A stretch of 64,000 bases of DNA from Gemmatimonadales bacterium (GCA_009838765.1 VXQX01000014.1:1-64000), one strand, 5' to 3'. Shown: positions 24,649 through 35,302, counted from the stretch's first letter. A program made the numbers and translations. The notes: generated by a model from the letters alone, not told the origin.

Positions 24649-27402
24649 ATGAGAAAGACAGGCATCTTCGCGGCAGTGGCGGGGTTCGCGTCCGCGCTGG
24701 CCGTACCGGTTACAGTCGAGGCCCAGCTTCCCGCGGGCGTCACCGAGGTCGCCAGCGTCGAGGGGATTACGGAGTATCGGCTCGAGAACGGGCTGCGTTT
24801 CCTGCTCTTCCCCGACCAGAGCAACCAGCGCATCACGGTGAACATCACCTACCTCGTCGGCTCGAGACACGAGGGGTACGGCGAGACGGGCATGGCCCAC
24901 CTCCTCGAGCACCTGGTGTTCAAGGGGACGCCGAACCACCCGGACATCCCGAAAGAGTTGGACGAGCACGGCGCCTTCCCGAACGGCACGACGTGGTTTG
25001 ACCGCACGAACTACTTCGAGACGTTCCCCGCCACCGACGAGAACCTCGAGTGGGCGCTCGACCTCGAGGCGGACCGCATGGTGAACTCGTTCATCGCCCA
25101 GGAGGATCTCGATTCCGAGATGACCGTCGTCCGGAACGAGTGGGAAGCCGGCGAGAACAGCCCCCGGGGCGTACTCCAGAAGCGGGTTCTGTCCGCCGCC
25201 TACGACTGGCACAACTACGGCAACTCCACGATCGGTGCGCGCGCGGACATCGAGAACGTGCCCATCGACCGGCTGCAGGCCTTCTACCGTAAATACTACC
25301 AGCCGGACAACGCGATCCTGGTCGTCGCCGGACGCTTCGATCCGGACCGGGCGCTCGAACTCGTGGCCGAGAAGTTCGGTCCCCTCCCGCGGCCGGATCG
25401 CGTGGGGGCAAACCAGCTGTTCGAGACCTATACCGCCGAGCCCGCCCAGGATGGCGAGCGTACGGTTACGCTGCGGCGCGTCGGCGATGTCCAGTTCGCG
25501 ATGACGGCCTATCACATGCCGCCGGGCTCTCACGAGCACTTCGCCGCCGTCGACGTGATGACGCACATCCTGTCCGTGCGTCCCGCCGGACGCCTCTACC
25601 AGGCGCTCGTCGAGCCCGGCCTGGCCGCCAACGCGTTCGCCGGCAACTTCCAGTTGCGCGAGCCGGGCATCCTGTTCGCCGGCACGGAGGTGCGCGAGGG
25701 CGACTCGCTCGACGAAGCCGCCGACGTCATGCTTGCCACGATCCAGGCGCTCGCCGACGAACCTCCCACAGAGGAGGAGGTGGACCGGGCGAAGACGGAC
25801 TTTCTCTCGGGCATCGAACTCTCGTTCAACAACCCGCAGGGCATCGCCCTTCAGCTCAGCGAATGGGCGTCGATGGGCGACTGGCGCCTCTTCTTCCTGC
25901 ACCGGGACCGCCTGGAGCAGGTGACGCCCGAAGCGGTCCACCAGGTCGCGCAGGCCTACCTGAAGCCATCGAATCGGACCATCGGGTACTTCTACCCGGC
26001 GGATGAGACGCCGGCTCGGGCCGAGATCCCGGCACCGCCCGACGTCGGTGCGCTGGTGGCCTCGTACACGGGGCGCGAGGCGGTGGCCGAAGGCGAGGCC
26101 TTCGAGCCCACGATCGAGAACATCGAGGCCCGCACGGAGCGGTTCGAACTGCCCAGCGGCCTCAAGGTCGCCTTCCTCGCGAAGGAGAACCGGGGTGACG
26201 CCGTGAACGTGCGCTTCACGCTGCGGCACGGCACGGAGAGTGCCCTCATGGGGCAGGCCACCGCCGCCTCGCTCGCCGGCTCCATGCTGATGCGGGGGAC
26301 GGAGAGTCGCTCTCGCCAGGAGATCTCCGACGAACTCGATCGGCTCAAGGCCCAGGGATTCGTCAGCGGGGGCGCCACTTCGGCGAACGGGTCGTTCACC
26401 ACTGTGCGCGAGAATCTCCCGGCCGTCCTCCGGCTCGGCGCCGAGATCCTCCGGCAGCCCGCCTTCGACGCGGCAGAGTTCGAACTACTGCGCGAGGAGC
26501 GTCTCGCCGGCATCGAGTCGCAGATGTCGGAGCCGCAGCCCCTCGTGTTCCAGGCGTTCCAGCGCCACTTCGCCGACTATCCCGCGGACCATCCCCGCTA
26601 CTCGCCGACCTTCGAGGAGCAGATCGCGCGCCTCGAGGCCGCGACGGTGGACGAAGCGCGCGCCTTCTGGGAGGGCTTCTACGGGGTGCAGGGCGGCACC
26701 ATCTCCGTGGTCGGCGACTTCGACGCCGCGGAGGTCCGCGCGCTGCTCGAGGAACTGTTCGGGGGCTGGACCGCGACCGAAGCCTATGCCCGCGTGCCCG
26801 CCCAGTACCGCGAGACCGCGCCGCAGACCCTCGATATCGAGACGCCGGACAAGGCGAACGCCATGATGCTCGCCGGGCTCGCGATTCAGATGCGCGACGA
26901 CCACCCCGACTACCCGGCGCTCCTCCTCGGCAACCACATCCTGGGCGGCGGCATGAACTCCCGGCTGTTCAGCAGGATCCGGGGCGAGGAAGGCCTGTCG
27001 TACGGGGTGGGTTCCAACTACGGCGCGCCCCCCATCGATGACGCCGCGCAGTTCCTCGCGTTCGCGATCTTCGCGCCGGAGAACGCGGACAAGGTGGTCG
27101 CCTCGTTCGAGGACGTGCTGGAGACGACTCTCGCGGACGGTTTCTCGCCGGAGGAGTTCGAGACCGCCAGACGGGGCTACCTGGACCAGCAGCAGAACGC
27201 CCGCGCGAACGACGCGGCCATCGCGAACATGCTGTCGAACTCCCTGTTCCTGGACCGTCCGCTCTTCTTCACCGCCGAGCAGGAGGCCGCGATCGAGGCG
27301 CTGACGGCGGGCGACGTCGTCGACGCGTTGCGGCGCCACATCGACCTGACGAAGCTGACCGTCATCCGGGGCGGCGACTTCGCCAACAAGCTCGTCCCCT
27401 AG
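24649..27402 (+). CDS. secreted M16-family zinc metallopeptidase (two-domain, pitrilysin/insulinase type)
   Basis: A 917-residue protein with signal MRKTGIFAAVAGFASALAVPVTVEAQ. The start at 24649 has GGAG 6 bases upstream. The inverted zinc motif HLLEH (His84, Glu87, His88) lies in GETGMAHLLEHLVFKGT, and the third ligand is probably in LEWALDLEADRM. A second, inactive M16 half begins near residue 470 (LPSGLKVAFLAKENRGDAVNVRFTLRHGTE) and lacks the His-x-x-Glu-His motif. Such periplasmic zinc peptidases degrade peptides. It lies 83 bases after icd and converges on the S9 peptidase gene. Confidence 0.92.
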   Translation: MRKTGIFAAVAGFASALAVPVTVEAQLPAGVTEVASVEGITEYRLENGLRFLLFPDQSNQRITVNITYLVGSRHEGYGETGMAHLLEHLVFKGTPNHPDIPKELDEHGAFPNGTTWFDRTNYFETFPATDENLEWALDLEADRMVNSFIAQEDLDSEMTVVRNEWEAGENSPRGVLQKRVLSAAYDWHNYGNSTIGARADIENVPIDRLQAFYRKYYQPDNAILVVAGRFDPDRALELVAEKFGPLPRPDRVGANQLFETYTAEPAQDGERTVTLRRVGDVQFAMTAYHMPPGSHEHFAAVDVMTHILSVRPAGRLYQALVEPGLAANAFAGNFQLREPGILFAGTEVREGDSLDEAADVMLATIQALADEPPTEEEVDRAKTDFLSGIELSFNNPQGIALQLSEWASMGDWRLFFLHRDRLEQVTPEAVHQVAQAYLKPSNRTIGYFYPADETPARAEIPAPPDVGALVASYTGREAVAEGEAFEPTIENIEARTERFELPSGLKVAFLAKENRGDAVNVRFTLRHGTESALMGQATAASLAGSMLMRGTESRSRQEISDELDRLKAQGFVSGGATSANGSFTTVRENLPAVLRLGAEILRQPAFDAAEFELLREERLAGIESQMSEPQPLVFQAFQRHFADYPADHPRYSPTFEEQIARLEAATVDEARAFWEGFYGVQGGTISVVGDFDAAEVRALLEELFGGWTATEAYARVPAQYRETAPQTLDIETPDKANAMMLAGLAIQMRDDHPDYPALLLGNHILGGGMNSRLFSRIRGEEGLSYGVGSNYGAPPIDDAAQFLAFAIFAPENADKVVASFEDVLETTLADGFSPEEFETARRGYLDQQQNARANDAAIANMLSNSLFLDRPLFFTAEQEAAIEALTAGDVVDALRRHIDLTKLTVIRGGDFANKLVP

Positions 27403-27421
27403 CGGCCCGGGGACTGCTGAA

Positions 27422-27463
27422 CCCGCCGACGGGAGCGGCGGGCGGCCGGATCAGCGGCCGCCC
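27422..27463. terminator. overlapping hairpins between convergent peptidase genes
   Basis: Two mutually exclusive GC stems lie between the M16 stop (27402) and the S9 stop (27451): CCCGCCG / CGGCGGG at 27422-27442 and GGGCGGCC / GGCCGCCC at 27440-27463. Neither has a T-run. Their position at a convergent junction suggests bidirectional termination, but the evidence is only structural. Confidence 0.35.
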
Positions 27464-30018
27464 GTCTGCTCCCGCTCCACGTTCAACTGCGTGATGTCCA
27501 CGCTCCAGCGCGTGTCGCCCAGCAGGTGCTTCACGAAGTATTCCGCGCGCAGCCAGAACCAGTAGTCGCTCATGTCCCCGTAGCCGTGCCGCTGGCCGGG
27601 GAAGACGAAGTAGTCGAAGCGCTTGTTGGCCCGAATCAGCGCCTCCGCCATGCGGTGGGTACCTGCGTGGTGGACGTTGTTGTCGATGTCCCCCGTCGTG
27701 AGCAGCAGGTGCCCCTTCAGGTTCGCGGCGAGGTCCGAGTTGCGCTCGATCTCGTACTCGAACGTGACGTTCCCGCTGTCGTCCACGACCTCACGCACGC
27801 CATGGTGCTTCTCGGACCAGTTCTGGTTGTAGACGTCGTTGTTGTGATTCCCCGAGGATGAGACCGCGACCTTGAAGAAATCCGGGTAGACGAGCATCGC
27901 CGCGGTGGACATGAACCCGCCGCCGGAGTGCCCGTAGATCCCGACCCGGTCGATGTCGATGAAGTCGTGCCGGTCCGCGAGTTGCTCGATCGCGGTCTTC
28001 TTGTCCGCCAGCCCGTAGTCGCGGAGGTTCCCGTACCCGTAGTTGTGGTACCATTTCGAGCGCGCCGGGTGGCCGCCACGGTTCCCCACCGTGATCACGA
28101 TCATCCCGAACTGGGCCAGCGCCGTCTCGTAGCGCGCCGTCGAGAACGCCTTCGCCACGGCCTCCGTCTGCGGCCCCGGGTACACGTAGGCGACGATCGG
28201 GTAGATCTTCTCCGGGTCGAAGTCGAACGGCTTGTAGATCACACCGTACAGGTCGGTCACCCCGTCGTCCGCCTTCACCGTGTAGGGTTCGGGGAATCCG
28301 TATCCGGCCTCCTCAAGCTTCGAGAAATCCGCGGTATCGAGGTCCATGATCCGGCGGCCGTTGGCCGCGTGGAGCGCGGAAGTCGGCGTCGTGTCGACGC
28401 GCGAGTAGTTGCTGACGAAGAAGCGGTTCGACTCCCCCATCTCGACGCGGTGATCGAAGTCGCCGGGATTGAGGAGCGTCAGCCCGGAGCCGTCAAGGTT
28501 CACGCGGTACACGTGCTGGTAGTAGGGATCCTCGCCTTCCTCGCGCGCGTTGGCCTGGAAGTAGACGACGCCGGCCGACTCGTCGATTCCGACCACCTGG
28601 CGCACCGACCACGGACCCTCGGTGAGGCGATTGCGAAGCGTCCCGTCCGGCGCGAACCGGTACAGGTGCGCCCAGCCGTCCCGCTCGGACCACCACAGCA
28701 TGTCGCCGGACTCGAGGAGTTCGAGCCGCTGGAACTCCACGTAGGTGTTGAGCCGCTCCTCGAACAGCACGCGTGCGGCGCCCGTCGCGGCATCCGCGAC
28801 CATCACGTCCACGCGATGCTGGTCGCGGCTCTGCCTCACGAAGTGAAGTTCGTCCGAGCCGGGAGAGAGCCACAGCGAGCGGAACGGCTCCTCGCTGTCC
28901 GGATAGCGGAACTGGCGCGCGGAAGTCGTGAAGAGGCGGTGGTCCTTCCACTCCTCCGGCATCGCGACCTCGACCATGTTCCGGTCCTGGAGGTCGTAGA
29001 TGAGAAGCTCGGGCTGGCTCACGGTCTCCTCGCCCGGCATGTCGTACTTGTAGGACTCGAGCTCGGGCCGCTTGTTGCCGACCATGTGGATGACCCAGAG
29101 GTTCCCCACCTCTCGCCGGTCGCGGCGGATGAGGGAGAAGCGGCGTGAATCACGGGCCCACGAGATCGACACCCGCTTCCGCTCGTCCGCGTTCTCCTCG
29201 CGCTCGATGTCCGTGTCGCCGCGCTCGAACACGGCGTAGCTGTAGTGTTCCTCGCCGTCCGTTGTGAGCTGCGTCTCCTCGACCTCGATTCCTTCCTCCG
29301 CCTCATCCGCCTCGTCGCCGCTCTTCCCGCGCCGCGCCTCGAGGAACTGCTGGTAATCGTCCCCGCTCATCATGTGAAGGTTGTGGCGGCGGGCGAAGAT
29401 GACCGTCTGGCCGTCCGGCGACACGCTGGCCCAGGACGGGTGGTTGTCCGGCGCCTCCCGGTCTTCGAGTTCGCGCAGCACCCGCGTGTCTACGTCGTAC
29501 TCGAAGTGGAACACCTTCTTGCGGGCGCGCCGGCGCTCCTGCTCGCCCTCCTCTTCTTCCTCGTCCAGTTCCTCCATCTCGGTCTCGGTCTCGTCTTCCT
29601 CTTCGTCCTGCGAGGACTCGACCTCGAACTGGAGCGTGTTCGCGTCGATGAACCTGATCGCGCGGATCGGGAGGTGCCGGCCGTCCCAGGGGTCGCGCGT
29701 GATGCGGGTCAGTTCGGCCGCGATCCGGTCGTTGTCGAAGATCTGCCGCTTCGTCCCGGCCACCGGATCCACGATGTAGTAGAAGGAGCCGTCCGAGGTC
29801 TCCCATTCGTACCAGAACGACTCGGAGCCCTCGATCCACTGCGGGTCCACCGAGGTCGAGTAGACGAGGTCCTGGATCTTGTAGGGCGCGAAACGCGCCG
29901 CGAGGCGGTAGTTCGCCGGTCCCTCGCCCGTTTCCTGCGCGGCGAGCGGCGCCGCCAGCAGCATTGCGGCCGCCAGCGAGAGAAGGAGGCGTGAATGAGC
30001 ACGGGTTGCGGAGTTCAT
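27451..30018 (-). CDS. S9-family prolyl oligopeptidase (DPP IV-like)
   Basis: An 855-residue secreted peptidase with signal MNSATRAHSRLLLSLAAAMLLAAPLAAQ. A DPP IV-type beta-propeller occupies most of the chain. The C-terminal alpha/beta hydrolase has the nucleophile in GIYGHSGGGFM, the acid in LLTTGDIDNNVH and the His in FPGQRHGYGD. It would release dipeptides or cleave after proline outside the cytoplasm. An unusual run of acidic residues (about 137-162, nearly all Asp/Glu) followed by an Arg-rich patch interrupts the propeller; a second short acidic run lies near residue 230. No clear ribosome-binding site precedes 30018. Confidence 0.92.
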   Translation of the reverse strand: MNSATRAHSRLLLSLAAAMLLAAPLAAQETGEGPANYRLAARFAPYKIQDLVYSTSVDPQWIEGSESFWYEWETSDGSFYYIVDPVAGTKRQIFDNDRIAAELTRITRDPWDGRHLPIRAIRFIDANTLQFEVESSQDEEEDETETEMEELDEEEEEGEQERRRARKKVFHFEYDVDTRVLRELEDREAPDNHPSWASVSPDGQTVIFARRHNLHMMSGDDYQQFLEARRGKSGDEADEAEEGIEVEETQLTTDGEEHYSYAVFERGDTDIEREENADERKRVSISWARDSRRFSLIRRDRREVGNLWVIHMVGNKRPELESYKYDMPGEETVSQPELLIYDLQDRNMVEVAMPEEWKDHRLFTTSARQFRYPDSEEPFRSLWLSPGSDELHFVRQSRDQHRVDVMVADAATGAARVLFEERLNTYVEFQRLELLESGDMLWWSERDGWAHLYRFAPDGTLRNRLTEGPWSVRQVVGIDESAGVVYFQANAREEGEDPYYQHVYRVNLDGSGLTLLNPGDFDHRVEMGESNRFFVSNYSRVDTTPTSALHAANGRRIMDLDTADFSKLEEAGYGFPEPYTVKADDGVTDLYGVIYKPFDFDPEKIYPIVAYVYPGPQTEAVAKAFSTARYETALAQFGMIVITVGNRGGHPARSKWYHNYGYGNLRDYGLADKKTAIEQLADRHDFIDIDRVGIYGHSGGGFMSTAAMLVYPDFFKVAVSSSGNHNNDVYNQNWSEKHHGVREVVDDSGNVTFEYEIERNSDLAANLKGHLLLTTGDIDNNVHHAGTHRMAEALIRANKRFDYFVFPGQRHGYGDMSDYWFWLRAEYFVKHLLGDTRWSVDITQLNVEREQTGGR

Positions 30019-30083
30019 GGCAAGACTCGTGGCTGTTGTGATCGGAACGAGATGAGAGAACGCCGGAGAACGTGGAGGAGGTC

Positions 30084-30110
30084 GGGGCGGCCTGTCCAGA
30101 TGGCCGCCCC
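30084..30110 (-). terminator. GC hairpin between the small membrane protein gene and the S9 peptidase gene
   Basis: A perfect 9-bp stem (GGGGCGGCC / GGCCGCCCC) with a 9-base loop sits about 95 bases downstream of the membrane protein stop and upstream of the S9 start, both on the minus strand. It has no T-run, so termination is only possible, not shown. Confidence 0.4.
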
Positions 30111-30203
30111 GCGGCGCGCGGAGGCGCACCCGATCGGCGGGAGGCGGTCCGGGCGACCGACCCCCCGCCGAGAGGGGTGAAGCCGGGTCGGTAGCTCGTG
30201 TCG

Positions 30204-30611
30204 CTAGTCGCCGCGTCCGAGCATCATGCCGACGACGGCGCCGGCGGCGCCCCACAGCACGGCCGTGACGACGACGTCGACGACGACCGAGGTGAGGGTC
30301 GAGGTGTTCATCGCGCCCAGCGCCACGAACCCGAAGGCCGCGGCAATGAGCGCGCCCAGCTTGGCGCCCGCCTGGGCGCCGCCCGCGACATCGGTCGCGC
30401 CCTTCCAGCCCAGGGCGGTCGCGAGCACTCCGCCGGCGGCAAGCTGGCCGACGACGATCCAGAGGAAATCGGGAGACTCCTTAATGACACCGGTGGCTGA
30501 GCCCATGTTGGCTTCGAAGAAGCCACCCAGGAGCAGTTCGTACAGGACGTAGCCGCCCACAAAGAGGACGACGGCGCCGGCGATCGAGGCGATGAGGCAC
30601 TTCGTGTTCAT
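30204..30611 (-). CDS. small integral membrane protein, four predicted segments
   Basis: A 135-residue protein with hydrophobic segments near residues 4-29, 48-66, 80-98 and 106-128 (ASIAGAVVLFVGGYVLYELLLGG, IVVGQLAAGGVLATALGW, LGALIAAAFGFVALGAM, VVVDVVVTAVLWGAAGAVVGMML). The start at 30611 has GGAGGG 6 bases upstream. The layout resembles DUF1761-type proteins, but I cannot assign it firmly. Function unknown. It stands between an OMP and a peptidase on the same strand with hairpins around it. Confidence 0.7.
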   Translation of the reverse strand: MNTKCLIASIAGAVVLFVGGYVLYELLLGGFFEANMGSATGVIKESPDFLWIVVGQLAAGGVLATALGWKGATDVAGGAQAGAKLGALIAAAFGFVALGAMNTSTLTSVVVDVVVTAVLWGAAGAVVGMMLGRGD

Positions 30612-30780
30612 GGCGTTCCCTCCGCCTGAAGGTGGTGAAGCCCCCCCGCACACGTCCCTTCCCCCCGCGGGCGGACGCGCACGGCGCGCGCAAAACGGCT
30701 CATCGAGCGCGGCCACCCTTCTTGAACCATAGGAATTGAAGCACGACCGGCAAGACCGGCCGCCTCGCGCCGGGCGTGAG

Positions 30781-32151
30781 CTAGAAGCGGTCCAGCCGGG
30801 GGTTGACCACGTTGGAGTAGATTGACCCGAACGTGTAGGAGAAGCCCACCGACACGCCGTATTCGAAGCCGCTCTGGAGGACGCGCTGGCGGAGGAGGAC
30901 CTCCTCCGTGGTGGCGTCGCCGGCCGGCACGTTGAGCTGGTCGCGGATGCGCGAGTAATTCGCGTTCAGCCGGAGCGACAGGCCCCGGAAGATCCGGAAA
31001 TCGGCCCCCGCGAAGGCCGTGAAGCGGTTCTTCGAGGGATCGTGGAGGAACTGGGAGAAGGTCAGAAACCCGTACGATTCGCCCCACGGTTGGCGGACGC
31101 TGAGCCGGACGCTGAAGCGGTGGTGGGGGAGCGTTTCCTCTTCCTTGAGGAACACCGTCTGTTCGATGTAGTTGTGGTACCGGACGCCGACCGTGTAGAG
31201 GAAATTGAATTGTCTGCGGGTCGACTCGGAGTAGGGATAGATGTTGTACTCCAACGCCGGCCCCACCCGAAGCTGCACATCTTCGTTGGCGAAGCTGGAG
31301 TGCCCCACCTCGTACGCGGCGCCTGCCGACCAGTGATCCGACAGACTCCATACGCTGAGCCCGTCGGCTTCCCAGCTCTCCCGGACGCTGGTCACGGATG
31401 TCGTGTCGGACGTCTCGAACAACCGCCGGTTGTAGCTCGCGTCGACAGAGAACTCAAGCTTGAGGGCGTCGGTCACCCGGTCGGCCGAGAAGCCGCTCTC
31501 GAGTTCGTACTCTTCGGTGCGCTCATCCACCTCGAGGTCGGCGTTGGCTCGCAGCCGGAAGGTCCAGAAGTTCCACGGGTCGTCCTCCGGCCGGGCGGCA
31601 ATCTCCCCGTCCCTGGCTCCGTCGTAGCGGATATCGATGCTGGAAGCCTGATCCGTGCGTGCGATGTAGCGCAGCAACCCCAGTTCAAGCGTCGCGGCGA
31701 CATCCGTCAGCCGCTGCTCCAACGCGAGGTTGGGCCGCGTCACGACTTCGAGCCGGTCCGTGACCTCGGCGAACTCTTCCCGCCCAATGAAGTCGAGCGT
31801 GAAACGCCGGCCTCCGCTGCCGGTGTCTTCCGAGGTCATGAGCACGTGGACCTGCGCGTCCTCGCGGTCGCGCGTGTAGTTCACGTACGGGATCTCACGC
31901 CGGTAGAAGTCGAAGTCGCACATCCCGCGGCCGCCGTCGCAGTCGAAGAAGACGCGAAGCGCTCCGTTGCCGTTGGCAATGGGCGTCACCTCCTGTGCCG
32001 CGAGAGGGGCGGCCGCGAGGCATACTGCGGATACGAGCCCGGCCGCGACCGCGAGGCGGCCGATGCGGAAAATCCGGAGACGGTCCGCGAACGGCGACGT
32101 TCCCGCGGGAACGCGCAACTCAGGCCGGATCGGGGTTGGGAGGGGTCTCAC
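30781..32151 (-). CDS. outer-membrane beta-barrel protein of unknown function
   Basis: Up to 456 residues; the GTG at 32151 follows the preceding TGA with no gap. A hydrophobic signal (GRLAVAAGLVSAVCLAAAPLAAQE) lies about 32 residues in, so a later start may be used. The mature part begins with a folded segment rich in Asp and Cys (VFFDCDGGRGMCDFDFY, VNYTRDREDAQVHVLMTSED). It then has many amphipathic strands (WNFWTFRLRANADLEVDER, FSVRLSVRQPWGESYGFLTFSQFLHDPS) and a terminal Phe typical of barrel insertion signals. Function unknown. Confidence 0.75.
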   Translation of the reverse strand: MRPLPTPIRPELRVPAGTSPFADRLRIFRIGRLAVAAGLVSAVCLAAAPLAAQEVTPIANGNGALRVFFDCDGGRGMCDFDFYRREIPYVNYTRDREDAQVHVLMTSEDTGSGGRRFTLDFIGREEFAEVTDRLEVVTRPNLALEQRLTDVAATLELGLLRYIARTDQASSIDIRYDGARDGEIAARPEDDPWNFWTFRLRANADLEVDERTEEYELESGFSADRVTDALKLEFSVDASYNRRLFETSDTTSVTSVRESWEADGLSVWSLSDHWSAGAAYEVGHSSFANEDVQLRVGPALEYNIYPYSESTRRQFNFLYTVGVRYHNYIEQTVFLKEEETLPHHRFSVRLSVRQPWGESYGFLTFSQFLHDPSKNRFTAFAGADFRIFRGLSLRLNANYSRIRDQLNVPAGDATTEEVLLRQRVLQSGFEYGVSVGFSYTFGSIYSNVVNPRLDRF

Positions 32152-32541
<390 letters not shown>

Positions 32542-32661
32542 GAGATTTCTCCCGGTTTGGAGTGTAGCGGCCGTGGCCGCCGGGAAGCTGATGCCCGGCC
32601 GCGGCCCGGCCAACCGCGCGCGCCGAGGGCCCCCGGCCCCCCGGTCCCGCCCGTCTGCGCG

Positions 32662-33801
32662 ATGAGCGCCCTCCGTCTCTCGCTCCGCTCGCCGGAGCTG
32701 CGGCGCGACGCCGCGGAAGGGATCCTCGATCCGTCCGCCGCCGCGGCGGCTCGGGACGTGATCCGAGGCTGGCATGGGTACGACGCGACGCCGATGGTAA
32801 CACTGCCGGGGCTCGCCGCGTTGCTGGACGTAGAGGCGGTCTGGGTAAAGGATGAATCGCAGCGCTTCGGACTCGGCTCCTTCAAGGCGCTCGGCGGGGC
32901 GTTCGCGGTGTTGCGCGCCCTGCAGGATGAGATCGAACGCCGGAGCGGCGCCCGGCCGACGGCGGCGGAGCTGCGGGCCGGGCATCCGCTCGCGGCCGCT
33001 ATCACGGTCACGACCGCCTCGGCGGGGAACCACGGCCGATCCGTGGCGTGGGGAAGCGCCGAGTTCGGCTGCCGCTGCGTGATCTTCCTTCCGGAAGGCG
33101 CGATCCCGGCTCGCGCCCGCGCGATCGAAGGTCACGGAGCGCGGGTGGTCCGCGTGCCCGGCGAGTACGACGGCGTCGTCGGGCACACCGACCGCGAGGC
33201 TGCGCGGAACGGCTGGATCGTGGTTTCCGACACGGCGTACGAAGGCTACGAGGAGATGCCGCGCCGGATCATGGCGGGCTACACGCTCCTCGCCGCGGAG
33301 ATGCTGGACGACCTCGCCGAGGCGGGCTCGGCGCCGCTCACGCACCTCTTCGTGCAGGCGGGCGTCGGCGGCCTCGCAACCGGGGTGTGCGGCCACTTCG
33401 CGCAGAAGTGCGGCGAGAGGCGGCCGCGGTTCATCGCCGTCGAGCCGTGGCGGGCCGACTGCTTCGGCCGGAGCCTGCGACGCGGCCGGGTGAGCATCGC
33501 CGAACCGCCGTTCGACACCGCGATGGGCGGTCTCGCCGCCGGCGTCGCGTCGACGATCGCCTGGGATTACCTGGCGCCGCTGCTCGACGCGGCGATCGCG
33601 CTACCCGAGCCCGTGTGGGCCGCCGGCGCCGAGGCGCTCGAGTCCGGTCGGCTGGGCGCCCGCATCATCGCGGGCCCGTCCGGCGCCGCCGGCGCAGGAG
33701 CGCTCCTCGCCCTGGCCCGCCTCCCCGCCCTGCGCCGGCTCCTCGGCCTCGACGCCTCCGCACGGGTCGGCGCGATCGTCACCGAGCAGCAATTCGACTG
33801 A
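32662..33801 (+). CDS. PLP-dependent diaminopropionate ammonia-lyase-like enzyme
   Basis: A 379-residue fold-type II PLP enzyme. The PLP lysine is in [15 protein letters not shown], preceded by [11 protein letters not shown]. The region [33 protein letters not shown] matches diaminopropionate ammonia-lyase and threonine dehydratase relatives, and [16 protein letters not shown] fits the phosphate-binding Gly loop. It probably converts 2,3-diaminopropionate to pyruvate and ammonia; serine/threonine dehydratase activity is the alternative. It is followed 121 bases later by an M20 dipeptidase, which would fit amino-acid catabolism. Confidence 0.82.
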   Translation: MSALRLSLRSPELRRDAAEGILDPSAAAAARDVIRGWHGYDATPMVTLPGLAALLDVEAVWVKDESQRFGLGSFKALGGAFAVLRALQDEIERRSGARPTAAELRAGHPLAAAITVTTASAGNHGRSVAWGSAEFGCRCVIFLPEGAIPARARAIEGHGARVVRVPGEYDGVVGHTDREAARNGWIVVSDTAYEGYEEMPRRIMAGYTLLAAEMLDDLAEAGSAPLTHLFVQAGVGGLATGVCGHFAQKCGERRPRFIAVEPWRADCFGRSLRRGRVSIAEPPFDTAMGGLAAGVASTIAWDYLAPLLDAAIALPEPVWAAGAEALESGRLGARIIAGPSGAAGAGALLALARLPALRRLLGLDASARVGAIVTEQQFD

Positions 33802-33922
33802 CGACCTCGCCGCTTGCCGCCGCCCTCCGCCGCCGTATCGTCGATCACGCCGATCACCGAATCGCGGAATCGCGCGCGCGAGCCACGGCGTCTTGAGCTC
33901 CTTCAACCCGCCCGGGAGTCAC

Positions 33923-35302
33923 ATGTCCGACTTCACTGCCCACATCGACCGAGAACTGACGCGGTTCCACGATGAACTGGAGACCTTTCTCCGCATCCCC
34001 AGCATCAGCACCGATCCGGAGCACGCGGGCGACGTGCGCGCCTGCGCGGATTGGGTCGCCCAGCACCTCCTCGCGGCCGGGATGCACGAGGCCGAGGTCA
34101 TCGACACCGGCGGACACCCCATTGTCGTCGGCGAACGGATCCGCGCCGAAGGGGCCCCCACCGTGCTCGTGTACGGACACTACGATGTGCAGCCCTCGGA
34201 GCCCGACGAGTTGTGGACGAGCCCGCCGTTCGAGCCCGAGATCCGCGACGGCCGCCTGTACGCCCGCGGATCGATCGACGACAAGGGGCAGGTCCACATG
34301 CACATCAAGGCGCTCGAAACGCGCCTCGCGTCCGGGGCGGAGGTCCCCGTCAATCTCAAGTTCGTGATCGAGGGTGAAGAGGAGGTGGGAAGCCGCCACC
34401 TCGCGGCATTCCTCCGCGAGCACGCGGAGCGGCTCGCCTGCGACGCGATCCTCGTCAGCGATACCGCGATGTTCTCCCCCGAACTGCCGTGCATCACGAC
34501 CGGGCTGCGGGGCATCGTCTACACCGAGATCAACGTCCAGGGCCCCCGGTCGGACCTTCACTCCGGCACCTACGGCGGCGCGGTGGTGAACCCCGCCAAC
34601 GCCCTCGCCGCGATCCTCGCCGGCCTCCGCGACGAGCACGGCCGGGCCACCGTGCCGGGATACTACGATGCAGTCCGACCCATCAGCCTCCGCGAACGCG
34701 CCGATCTCGAACGCCTCCCAATGGATGAAGAGACGTTCCGGACGGGCGTCGGAGCGCCGGCCCTCGGCGGGGAAGCCGGGTTCTCGGCGCTGGAGCGGCT
34801 ATGGTATCGCCCCACGCTCGACGTGAACGGGCTGCTCAGCGGCTTCACCGGCGAAGGGTCGAAGACGGTGCTCCCCGCGCACGCGATGGCGAAGGTGTCG
34901 ATGCGGCTGGTTCCGGACCAGGATCCGGCGCAGGTCGTCGAGGCCTTCGAGACCCGCGTCCGCGAACTCGCGCCCGAGGGCGTGACCGTCGAGATCAAGC
35001 GCTCGCACGGCGGCGCCCCCTGGGTGGCCGACACCGAACATCCCATCTTCGACGCCGCCTCCGCCGCGCTCGAATCGGGGTTCGGCGCCCCGCCCGCGTA
35101 CGTCCGCGAGGGCGGCTCGATCCCCATCGTGCAGGAATTCGAGGAGACGTTCGGCGCTCCCGCGCTCCTCATCGGCTTCGCGCTTCCCGGCTGCAACATG
35201 CATGCGCCGGACGAGTGGATCGATCTCGACGTGTACCGAAAGGGGATCGCGGCCCTCGCCGACCTCTACGGCCGCCTCGCCGACCCGTTGGCTAGCAGCT
35301 AG
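33923..35302 (+). CDS. M20-family dipeptidase
   Basis: A 459-residue zinc peptidase. The start at 33923 is chosen by GGGAG 4-5 bases upstream. Metal ligands are visible in order: His in VYGHYDVQP, bridging Asp in GSIDDKGQ, catalytic Glu-Glu in EGEEEVGSRH, Asp in SDTAM, and the late His in CNMHAPDEW; the dimer-domain His is in SDLHSGTYGG. This pattern is that of CNDP/PepV-like dipeptidases. Its stop codon TAG (in CTAG) is exactly shared, on the opposite strand, with the end of a duplicated osmC terminus (see repeat at 35305). Confidence 0.93.
   Translation: MSDFTAHIDRELTRFHDELETFLRIPSISTDPEHAGDVRACADWVAQHLLAAGMHEAEVIDTGGHPIVVGERIRAEGAPTVLVYGHYDVQPSEPDELWTSPPFEPEIRDGRLYARGSIDDKGQVHMHIKALETRLASGAEVPVNLKFVIEGEEEVGSRHLAAFLREHAERLACDAILVSDTAMFSPELPCITTGLRGIVYTEINVQGPRSDLHSGTYGGAVVNPANALAAILAGLRDEHGRATVPGYYDAVRPISLRERADLERLPMDEETFRTGVGAPALGGEAGFSALERLWYRPTLDVNGLLSGFTGEGSKTVLPAHAMAKVSMRLVPDQDPAQVVEAFETRVRELAPEGVTVEIKRSHGGAPWVADTEHPIFDAASAALESGFGAPPAYVREGGSIPIVQEFEETFGAPALLIGFALPGCNMHAPDEWIDLDVYRKGIAALADLYGRLADPLASS

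Noticed and set aside
27928-29148. 406-codon open frame antisense to the S9 peptidase
   Set aside because: Shadow of high-GC coding; the S9 catalytic motifs are on the other strand.
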